Shown piece after piece: positions 8,920 through 15,658 of a DNA stretch of 64,000 bases (its first letter is position 1; every line of letters begins with the position of its first letter). Under the pieces are notes generated by a model, which saw only the letters and a program-made list of their open reading frames with translations, was not told where the DNA came from and ran no database searches. A program made the translations under genes and the position numbers. This stretch comes from DASQBT01 sp963782495 (lineage in GTDB: Bacteria > Pseudomonadota > Gammaproteobacteria > Burkholderiales > Thiobacillaceae), in contig CAWAJU010000003.1 in NCBI GenBank assembly GCA_963782495.1, positions 62,001 to 126,000 on the forward strand, in the 5' to 3' direction.

Positions 8920-11046
8920 TCAGCAGGACAAGCAGCGAAGATCCAGGCAGAAGGGATTGAGACCGTTCGCGGGCGCAGTCTGCAAGGCCATACCCGTGTC
9001 GCGGGGCATGACATCGAGCGTGATCCGTTCGGCCCGACGAGTGCTGGCCTCTGCCAGATCCTCGGGCAGGCCCGCATAGGCGCTGCCATCGGGATGCCAT
9101 TCATGCAAGCTGACGACATGGTCCACCGTATCAGCGGGATGGCGCAACAGCAGGCGGACCGGCGTCTGGGTACCCAAAGCCGGGTGCAGCCCCCAGCCGG
9201 GGGTGAAACTGCGGTAGCGAAGCCCAAACACCTTGAGCGGACCTCGGGCGTCGCGTTCCTGCCGCATCGGCAGTGCGACACCTGCCGCGAGGACTTGCCA
9301 GTCTTGCCACTCCGATTCGCCGGTTTTCCCTGGCCGCAGCCGCAACTCCACCCGAGCCGCACTGGCATCCACCAAGCGGGAACTGCCGCCCTGCTCCGGG
9401 CTGGCTGCGTCACCCAGCAAGGGCCAGAATTCCAAGGCGCGCCTCACTTCCAGGGTGCAGCCGGGCAAGTCCACTTGGCCCCAGAGGCGGAATTCCTCGC
9501 GCACCAACACCGCCTCGATCGCTTCGTCCAAACCCAGTCCAGCAGAGGCCAGGGACTTCAGTATGGCGCGCAAATCCTGCTCCAGGTAAAAGGGCAGCGC
9601 GAAGCGCTCGTGCAGTTCGCGGCCCCAGTCCATGAGGGGCAGGATGTAACGTTCGCGCGCAAGCATCGCCACCACGGCGCGCAACAGGCAGGCCAGGGAG
9701 GTAGCCCGTTCCGGCGTGTGCTGCATGCGCAACGCGCGGAATTCCACCAGGCCCAGCTTGCCCCGCTCGGCCAAGAAGGGATTCCACAGTTTTTCGATGT
9801 TGATTTCCGCTCGGTGGCTGTTGCCAGCGGTATCGCAGAGAAACGGCGCGAGGCTGTGCCAGAGGAGTTCGGGCGGCAGGTCGTCTTGCCGCTCCAACAG
9901 CGCCAGTGCAAGGCTCAGTTCGTCGAAGGCGTCGGTCCCGCGTTCGTCCGCCCGCACCGATTGCCCGCTGCTGCCGACGAAGTCGTGAGAGTAGAGATAG
10001 GACAAGGCAGGATGGCGGTTGAGGAAACGCACTAGACGGGGCAGCAGCCGAGGCTCTTGCAGAAAGGGGCTGGCCTGCGGCGAGGGGCCGCCCAGGGTGA
10101 TCTGGCCGCCGCCACCCGAGTCAGCCACCGCTCCGTTGAAATAGAGCCGGTAGGGGGCTAGACCCTGATCTGCGGCAGCGGCATAGATCTCGCGGCTTCG
10201 CCTCAGGAAGTTTTCAGCATCGACGCTCGGGGCCGTATTGATCTCGATCACCGCCGGGTCCGGGGTCACGGTGGTCCACTCCATGTTGGCATCCACCGGC
10301 GGCGGGTAGCCGGCCAGGATCAGCGCAGGCAACTGACATGCAAGAGAAGCCTGCGCCACGCAGTCCAACACAGCCAGGAACAAGTCCACGCGGGTCAACA
10401 TTGGCAGCTCGATGCGCGCCATCGGCGGCTCGCCCGTCTCCTGCGTGCGCAACACGAACAGATACGCGCCAGCTTCGGCCAACTCGTCGCGCAGGCCACT
10501 GGCAGGCGTGGTGTGGGTGTGCACCGAGGGGCGAATCAGGCGCGGATCGTCGGTATCCAGGCCGGGGGCATCTGCGTCGGCGTGCATCAACAGGCGCCGC
10601 TCCAGCGCGTCCTCCGTGGTCACCGGCGCGACTGCAAAGCCCCGCGCTTCGAGTTCTGCCGCGAACGCGGCGGTCCAGGCATCGAGGTCGGGCAGGGCTT
10701 CGGCCTCGTGCGTTGCCTGAGCCGGGTCGGGAGGCCCGTGCCAAATCGGCTTCCCGTCCCGACGGCGGTAGAGGCCCAGGTTCCAGCGCGGCCGCTCTTC
10801 GCCTGGGTATTGCCGTCCCACGCTGTGCAACACGACGCCGCCGGGGAATCGTCGGCAGAGCCCGTCGAGAAGCGCATTGGCACGTTGTTCCTTGTCGCCC
10901 CCCAAGGCCAGGTTCAGCCACTCTGGCGATTGGGCGCTGCGGTCGGTAAAGGTGGGTTCGGAACCGGCCCAGATGATCAGGCCCAAGGCCGCGATCTGGG
11001 CATCGTGACGGCGCACGGCGTCGTCGAATTCCTCACTCGTCCACAT
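8920..11046 (-). CDS. DUF2126 family putative amidoligase (stand-alone)
   Basis: About 708 aa from the ATG at 11046, chosen because a GAGGT ribosome-binding site lies about 10 bp upstream. An in-frame ATG 69 bp earlier has poorer context. The N-terminal signature IIWAGSEPTFTDR (about 20-32) and the later blocks PWVIEINTAP-like (TPDPAVIEINTAPS), PRLVRFLNRHPALSYLYS and the RADERGTDAFDEL segment are those of the DUF2126 family, described in Pfam as putative amidoligases related to glutamine synthetase/GCS ligases. In many bacteria this domain is fused behind a transglutaminase domain in a protein of about 1,100 aa; here it stands alone, divergent from a separate transglutaminase gene. Predicted role: ATP-dependent amide-bond formation on an unknown peptide or protein. 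A 264-bp gap without a recognisable gene separates it from mutM. Confidence 0.8.
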   Translation of the reverse strand: MWTSEEFDDAVRRHDAQIAALGLIIWAGSEPTFTDRSAQSPEWLNLALGGDKEQRANALLDGLCRRFPGGVVLHSVGRQYPGEERPRWNLGLYRRRDGKPIWHGPPDPAQATHEAEALPDLDAWTAAFAAELEARGFAVAPVTTEDALERRLLMHADADAPGLDTDDPRLIRPSVHTHTTPASGLRDELAEAGAYLFVLRTQETGEPPMARIELPMLTRVDLFLAVLDCVAQASLACQLPALILAGYPPPVDANMEWTTVTPDPAVIEINTAPSVDAENFLRRSREIYAAAADQGLAPYRLYFNGAVADSGGGGQITLGGPSPQASPFLQEPRLLPRLVRFLNRHPALSYLYSHDFVGSSGQSVRADERGTDAFDELSLALALLERQDDLPPELLWHSLAPFLCDTAGNSHRAEINIEKLWNPFLAERGKLGLVEFRALRMQHTPERATSLACLLRAVVAMLARERYILPLMDWGRELHERFALPFYLEQDLRAILKSLASAGLGLDEAIEAVLVREEFRLWGQVDLPGCTLEVRRALEFWPLLGDAASPEQGGSSRLVDASAARVELRLRPGKTGESEWQDWQVLAAGVALPMRQERDARGPLKVFGLRYRSFTPGWGLHPALGTQTPVRLLLRHPADTVDHVVSLHEWHPDGSAYAGLPEDLAEASTRRAERITLDVMPRDTGMALQTAPANGLNPFCLDLRCLSC

Positions 11047-11300
11047 CAATGCACACCTCGGTCTGCAATACGGAATGCCCCTGCCCTTGTGCGGGCCGAC
11101 TTTTGTAGTCTGCAAAGCGATTGTAGTCCGTTCAACTCCTTGCGGAATGCTCGCTGGAACTTCGATAGGGATGGGACCAACCGCGCGTCACTGCGTGCCT
11201 GCCCACGGATTGCTATAGATTGAAGATTCGCCATTCGGTGGAAGTCCGTGTGCCGGCGGTATAAGGTAATGTCCATGATCCAACAGAAAGGCGATTCTGC

Positions 11301-12161
11301 ATGCGACGTCTGACTATCAGCCATGTCACCGAATATGTGTTCCAGGGTACGGTGTCGCTGCTGCCACATCGGCTGCTATTGCGCCCGCGGGAGAGCCACA
11401 ACGTCCGGATCGAATCATCGATATTGGAAATCCTTCCCGCCCATGCCGTGCAGTGGAAGCGCGACGTCCTGGACAACTCGGTTGCGGTGGTGAGCTTTTC
11501 CGAGCCTTCCAATCGCCTGCGCATTCACAGCAATATGGTCATACAGCACTACGAAGATAATCCATTCGACTTCCTGGTAGATGACTACGCATTCATCCAT
11601 CCCTTCGACTATGCCGCGGAGGAGCGGGCAGAACTCGCACCTTTTCTCAACCCCGTCTACCCGACTGACCAGGCGGCGGTCCAGGAATGGCTAAGCGGGC
11701 TGGGCCTGCAGCAACCCATGGAGACCTTCACGCTGCTGGATCGCATGAACCATGAGATTGCTGGCCGGTTTCTCTATCAGATGCGTGAGGAACCTGGCGT
11801 GCAGCCGCCCGCGTTGACCTTGGCGCGCCGCAGTGGGTCCTGCCGCGATTTTGCAGCCCTGTTCATGGAAGCATGCCGGCATCTTGGGCTGGCCAGCCGC
11901 TTCGTCAGCGGTTACCTCTACGTTGCGGCCACCGAGGCCGGTAACGGTTCGACCCACGCCTGGGCCGAGGTCTATCTGCCCGGGGCGGGCTGGAAGGGTT
12001 TCGATCCCACCGGCGGCGAGGTGACCGGCAACCGCCACATTGGGGTGGCCGTGGCAAGCCACCCGGAGGCTGTGCCGCCGGTGGCCGGAAGCTTCCTCGG
12101 CGTGTCCGGCCAGGAGCCGGTATTGAACGTCGCTGTGCGGGTCAGCGCGCTTAGTGTGTGA
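11301..12161 (+). CDS. Transglutaminase-like cysteine protein with full triad
   Basis: A 286-aa protein with the bacterial transglutaminase N-terminal beta domain (about 1-120) and a transglutaminase core. The likely Cys-His-Asp triad is C181 (GSCRDFA), H219 (STHAWAEV) and D235 (FDPTGG). No signal peptide is seen. Members may cleave or transfer amide bonds. It is the only plus-strand gene in the Anbu/amidoligase block. It is divergent from the DUF2126 gene across 254 bp and converges on the second transglutaminase-like gene, with stops 58 bp apart. The N-terminal half resembles the transglutaminase part of DUF2126 fusion proteins, so this pair may be a split version. Confidence 0.85.
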   Translation: MRRLTISHVTEYVFQGTVSLLPHRLLLRPRESHNVRIESSILEILPAHAVQWKRDVLDNSVAVVSFSEPSNRLRIHSNMVIQHYEDNPFDFLVDDYAFIHPFDYAAEERAELAPFLNPVYPTDQAAVQEWLSGLGLQQPMETFTLLDRMNHEIAGRFLYQMREEPGVQPPALTLARRSGSCRDFAALFMEACRHLGLASRFVSGYLYVAATEAGNGSTHAWAEVYLPGAGWKGFDPTGGEVTGNRHIGVAVASHPEAVPPVAGSFLGVSGQEPVLNVAVRVSALSV

Positions 12162-12219
12162 ACGCAGCTCGGTTAAGACAGTTCCCGCATAGGCTTCGCG
12201 CGAAGGCGCCCGCGGCGCT

Positions 12220-13041
12220 TCATCCGGTTTCCGCTTCGCTCACCTCGTCTGTCCACACTCTGAAGCTCTTCAGCGTATTGGGGCCGAAGGTGCTGCTGAT
12301 CGCGACGTCGGCGGCGTCGCGGCCGCGGGCGATCAAGACACGCCCGATTCGCGGCGTATTGTTGCGTGCATCGAAGGTGTACCACTGGCCGTCAAGGTAG
12401 GCCTCGAACCAACCGGCGAAATCCATCGGCCCATAAGGCGGCGGCATGCCGATGTCGCCCAGGTAGCCGGTGCAGTAGCGTGCCGGGATGTTCATGCAGC
12501 GGCAGAAAGCGATCGCGAGATGTGCGAAATCACGGCAAACGCCAGTTCCCTCCTGGAAAGCCTGCCAGGCCGTCTTGGTGGGGCGCGCGTGTTCGTAGCC
12601 AAACTTGATGTGCCGGTGGACATAGTCGCAGATTGCCTGGACCCGCCCCCATCCGGTCGGTGAATTGCCGAACAGTTGCCAGGCGCTCTCGGACAAGCGA
12701 TCTGTCTCGCAATATCGGCTGCCCAGCAGGAATAGCAAGGTCTCGTCCGGCAGTTGTTCCACCGGAGTTTGCCTCGCATACGGAACGACGACATCCGGCA
12801 GGCCCGTGTCCCTCACGAGCGCATTGGTTGACAGCCTGAGCAGGCCCCTGGGGGCCATGATGCGGCTGCACCAGTTGCCATAGCTGTCGCGATAGGCCGT
12901 GATGGGGACAGGTGGATCGGCGATCAGGTGGTCGGGAATGATGATGTCGGAGACACGCGTGTAATGCACGCTCAAGGTCAGAATCATCGGGGTGGGCTGC
13001 GGGCAGTCGTAAATCAGTTCGTAGCCGATGTGGATCTTCAT
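12220..13041 (-). CDS. Transglutaminase-like protein, second type
   Basis: About 273 aa from the ATG at 13041 (MKIHIGYELIY), preceded by an AGGAG ribosome-binding site 8 bp away. The frame extends upstream to 13158, but that extension overlaps the preceding gene and has no clear start signal. The core carries a nucleophile C169 (GTGVCRDFAH) and D224 (YTFDARNN). At the position where a canonical core has His-x-Trp the sequence reads DFAGWFEAYL, without His. The final GRVLIARGRDAADVA block is typical of a small transglutaminase family that travels with Anbu-type peptidases. It follows the formylglutamate-amidohydrolase-like gene by 74 bp on the same strand. Confidence 0.82.
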   Translation of the reverse strand: MKIHIGYELIYDCPQPTPMILTLSVHYTRVSDIIIPDHLIADPPVPITAYRDSYGNWCSRIMAPRGLLRLSTNALVRDTGLPDVVVPYARQTPVEQLPDETLLFLLGSRYCETDRLSESAWQLFGNSPTGWGRVQAICDYVHRHIKFGYEHARPTKTAWQAFQEGTGVCRDFAHLAIAFCRCMNIPARYCTGYLGDIGMPPPYGPMDFAGWFEAYLDGQWYTFDARNNTPRIGRVLIARGRDAADVAISSTFGPNTLKSFRVWTDEVSEAETG

Positions 13042-13115
13042 GGTGGGACTCCTGCTGAGCGCCAGCGCAACCCGTGGGCAGCCTCTGGCGGTTTGGGTTG
13101 TTGTGCTGGAAGAGG

Positions 13116-13895
13116 CTAGGTGGACGTCTTTGCACAGCGACTCGCCAGTGCCTTGCACAGCGATTCAATGATCACTTTGCGGAGACCAGCCCAATGGCGA
13201 ACTGCCCTGAAAACGTGCTTCTGGTTGACCTCCAGTTCAATACCCACGTACTTGCCGGGCGGCAGTCGCTGGCGAAACCACGCGGTCAGGCCATCGCCTT
13301 TGCCCGCATACGGATAATTGCGCCGGATGGTGAGATCGGGCGCGCAAGCCTTGAGGGCTGTCGTCCAACGCTCGCACAAATCCACTTCACCCGGCCGAGC
13401 CGGGTCATACAGCAGGCCGATATCGGCATTGCGCACCTTGCCGTCCAGCTCGGGGGTAAAGCTGTGGGACGCGAGGTGGATGACCCGGCCGTGGTCCGCG
13501 ATCGCCTGCTTGACCAAACGCTCTGCTTGGGCGCGATATGGCTGGTAATAGCGCTTCAATATCCGCTGACGTACCGCCGTATGCGCTTTGCGGCTCGCCT
13601 CGAAATGAAGCTGCGGATGGCCAATGGACCGATTCAGGTCCACCAGCAGACGGCTGACGGTGGAAGCCACCAGCGGCGCTGCCAATGCCCTCGCCAGCGC
13701 TTCTGCCATGGCCAACGCTCCGGGGTCAAAGCCTCGGTGGGAGTCCAGCAGCGCCTGATGGGGCTCAAACAGATCGCGATAGGCCGCAGGAATCCGGTTG
13801 CCTCCATGCTCGCAGGTGATGACGAAGCCATCGCTTGCCAGACTGCCACAGCTCGCTGTGCGTCCGGCCTGCGCCTTCGTCTCCGCCGGCATCAT
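13116..13895 (-). CDS. N-formylglutamate amidohydrolase family protein
   Basis: A 259-aa protein whose blocks VITCEHGGNRIP (about 24-35), DSHRGFDPGA (about 51-60), LNRSIGHP (about 87-94) and HLASHSFTPELDG (about 145-157) match the FGase (HutG-type) metallohydrolase family. The histidines in these blocks are the expected metal ligands. No other histidine-degradation gene is nearby, so hydrolysis of free N-formylglutamate is not implied; a gamma-glutamyl- or formyl-type amide on a peptide is an alternative substrate. It starts 8 bp after the Anbu gene, so the two are probably co-transcribed. Confidence 0.8.
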   Translation of the reverse strand: MMPAETKAQAGRTASCGSLASDGFVITCEHGGNRIPAAYRDLFEPHQALLDSHRGFDPGALAMAEALARALAAPLVASTVSRLLVDLNRSIGHPQLHFEASRKAHTAVRQRILKRYYQPYRAQAERLVKQAIADHGRVIHLASHSFTPELDGKVRNADIGLLYDPARPGEVDLCERWTTALKACAPDLTIRRNYPYAGKGDGLTAWFRQRLPPGKYVGIELEVNQKHVFRAVRHWAGLRKVIIESLCKALASRCAKTST

Positions 13896-13903
13896 CAGTG
13901 GCC

Positions 13904-14629
13904 CTACCAGTCCAGGTTGGGCAGTTGGCTGAACACCTGGCGCGTGCCTTCAGTCCATTGCTTGCCGAGCGCGTTGAAATACCCATCCCCTTCGTCGAAG
14001 CGGCGACGCATCCGCACTGCAAGACTGTCGCGCTCGTAGCAAACCAGGTCGATCGGCACGCCAACGGACAAATTGCTGCGCATGGTTGAATCGAAGGAGA
14101 CGAGGACGCATTTTGCTGCATCGTTGAGCGAGGTCGACCGGGTAATGACCCGGTCGATGATCGGCTTCCCGTACTTGGTCTCCCCGGTCTGGAGATAGGG
14201 CGTCTCCAGGCTTGCCTCGATGAAGTTGCCCTCGGCATAGATGCGGAAGAGGCGTGGCGGCTCACCCAGGATCTGGCCGCCAAGTATGAACGAGGCGTTG
14301 AAGCCGATATCGCTGTTCGCCAGGTGCTGGCCGTCACGGCGATCGACGTCCCGCATTGCGTCGGACACCAGCATGGCGACATCGAACATGGAACCTGCAC
14401 TCCAGAGATTGAGCGCGCCTTCGTGGGCGTTCCGTTGCTTAAGCAGGCTGATGACGGCTTGGGTCCCGGCCAGATTGCCCGAACTTAACAGGACAATCAC
14501 ACGGTCACCGGCGCGTTCAAACAGGGTCATCTTGCAGAAACTCGCAAAATCGTCGACCCCGGCATGGGTGCGCGAGTCCGACGCAAATACCAGTCCGGCG
14601 TCGAGCATGACACCTATGCAATAAGTCAC
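13904..14629 (-). CDS. Anbu-type proteasome-like Ntn peptidase
   Basis: A 241-aa protein of the proteasome beta/HslV superfamily, of the 'ancestral beta subunit' (Anbu) kind. It starts at a GTG and reads MTYCIGVMLDAGLVF; removing Met would expose Thr2 as the N-terminal nucleophile. D18 (ASDSR) and K33 (FCKM) fit the Asp and Lys of the Ntn catalytic centre, and SSGNLAG at 49-55 fits the active-site glycine loop. Members form ring- or lock-washer-shaped oligomers whose physiological substrate is unknown. It heads a minus-strand set of Anbu, formylglutamate-amidohydrolase-like and transglutaminase-like genes. The ATP-grasp and alpha-E genes often found with Anbu are not in the window. Confidence 0.88.
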   Translation of the reverse strand: MTYCIGVMLDAGLVFASDSRTHAGVDDFASFCKMTLFERAGDRVIVLLSSGNLAGTQAVISLLKQRNAHEGALNLWSAGSMFDVAMLVSDAMRDVDRRDGQHLANSDIGFNASFILGGQILGEPPRLFRIYAEGNFIEASLETPYLQTGETKYGKPIIDRVITRSTSLNDAAKCVLVSFDSTMRSNLSVGVPIDLVCYERDSLAVRMRRRFDEGDGYFNALGKQWTEGTRQVFSQLPNLDW

Positions 14630-15191
14630 GGTTGTATCTCTCGGTTCATCGTTCTCAAGTCAATTCCCGTATGTAAATTGAACAGCGTCGCAGGCGGGAA
14701 GGCCGGCGGCGCGATCGTTGGAAGGTAAGCCGTCCAACCACACTCAGGGTGCACATTTCATTGCGAACGCACTACCCATGTTAGACATGCTGCAAAATTT
14801 CAAATGCACGGCAGGTTGGAGTTCGATTGTTGATTGCCACGCCTATTGTCGCGGACGCCGGGGACTTCTTCTGTACGTTGATGTACGTAGTGCGTCCAAG
14901 ATGCCGCTTGTTGTGGCAGTAAAAGGCTGCTCTTTCGGCATATTTCGTCCCCTCGACACCGCGGTCCGCCGCGACGTCACAAGAGTTTTCCCGAAAGTGT
15001 GTCCTTTCGCGGTTACAGAGGAGATCTTGGCCAGGATCTGCACATGGGCCGTGGCTTGGCCATTGCGGACAGTCGCTAATCGTTGATGACTGACATCCGC
15101 CCGCGTCCGCTTGCACGAAACCTGGACGACGGCCCTCGACTCACAGGAGACGATCAAGCCGGCTTTTCATATGCCCGTCAATTGGCGAACA

Positions 15192-15223
15192 ATGGCCGCT
15201 TCCAGTTCACTGAGAGCGGCCAT
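15192..15223. repeat. Inverted repeat, 9-bp arms, in degenerate intergenic element
   Basis: ATGGCCGCT (15192-15200) and AGCGGCCAT (15215-15223) are perfect inverse copies separated by 14 bp. The left arm with its flank (ATGGCCGCTTCCAG) matches 12 of 14 bases of the minus strand at 23683-23696, beyond the other end of the kdp operon. This looks like a decayed dispersed intergenic repeat. Confidence 0.5.
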
Positions 15224-15376
15224 ACGAGGGTCTCTCCAGTCCTCCGTCTGCCCTGCGACTTCCAAGGCGTCATCCACATGAACGCCGAGCTAGCACCTAT
15301 TACTCTCCAGCAGCGTGTGCCCAGGCGGCAGTCGTATAGCCCATAGGCCCTTGGTTCGTTGGTGAATCGCCTAATC

Positions 15377-15393
15377 TTTATATTTTCTTAACG
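15377..15393 (+). promoter_or_regulatory. Possible KdpE operator upstream of kdp
   Basis: An AT-rich stretch TTTATATTTTCTTAACG stands out in GC-rich surroundings, about 84 bp before the first small kdp ORF. From memory, the E. coli KdpE site is a T-rich TTTATA-plus-T-run sequence and is similar. The presence of kdpDE at the end of the same operon makes autoregulation plausible. This is inferred by resemblance only. Confidence 0.4.
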
Positions 15394-15476
15394 GCTATTC
15401 GCTCACTCTTAGCAGCATCTTAACCTTCAAGCATCTAGAGTTCAGTGCACCTCCCTTCCCATTTCAAGGAGACGAC

Positions 15477-15569
15477 ATGGACGCACTCTATCTTGCCTTG
15501 GCAGCTTTGTTTTTCATCTTGACCGCGGCTCTGGTCTCGGGTTTCGAGAATTTGAGGCTGCGCAAATGA
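15477..15569 (+). CDS. 30-aa single-span membrane peptide preceding kdpF
   Basis: The ATG at 15477 opens a 30-codon frame, starting MDALYLALAALFFILTAALV and ending NLRLRK. It is preceded by AAGGAGA. One hydrophobic segment (about residues 4-20) followed by a basic tail predicts a single transmembrane helix with the C-terminus inside. Its TGA overlaps the kdpF ATG (ATGA). It is the first gene of the kdp operon and resembles KdpF in size. I recall similar unnamed peptides before kdpF in other betaproteobacteria. Possible roles are a second small stabilising subunit of the pump or a leader. Confidence 0.65.
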   Translation: MDALYLALAALFFILTAALVSGFENLRLRK

Positions 15570-15658
15570 ATATTCTCTACCTCATCGCACTGGTTGCCGT
15601 GGTGGGTGTATTCGCCTATCTGGTGGCTGTGCTGTTCTATCCGGAGGACTTCTCATGA
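15566..15658 (+). CDS. kdpF: K+-transporting ATPase small subunit KdpF
   Basis: A 30-aa peptide starting MNILYLIALV and ending LFYPEDFS, with a single hydrophobic helix and the PEDF-type end typical of KdpF (compare ...RPEKF in E. coli). KdpF is a lipid-like stabiliser of the KdpABC complex. The ATG overlaps the stop of the preceding 30-aa peptide, and its TGA overlaps the kdpA ATG, so all three should be translationally coupled. Confidence 0.85.
   Translation: MNILYLIALVAVVGVFAYLVAVLFYPEDFS

Larger units (their letters stand above)
14630..15476. other. 847-bp region without a convincing gene
   Basis: Short open frames exist on both strands (for example 14718-15086 on plus), but their translations look compositionally arbitrary, lack ribosome-binding sites and match no family I recognise. 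The left end should hold the promoter of the minus-strand Anbu set, and the right end the kdp promoter. An inverted repeat at 15192-15223 and a KdpE-like site at 15377-15393 are listed separately. Confidence 0.6.

Noticed and set aside
8869..10035. Open frame of 388 codons on the plus strand
   Set aside because: It lies opposite the DUF2126 gene and is explained by high third-position GC; no ribosome-binding site or family signature.
14718..15086. Open frame of 122 codons between the Anbu block and kdp
   Set aside because: No ribosome-binding site, no domain, and mixed residue composition typical of non-coding DNA.
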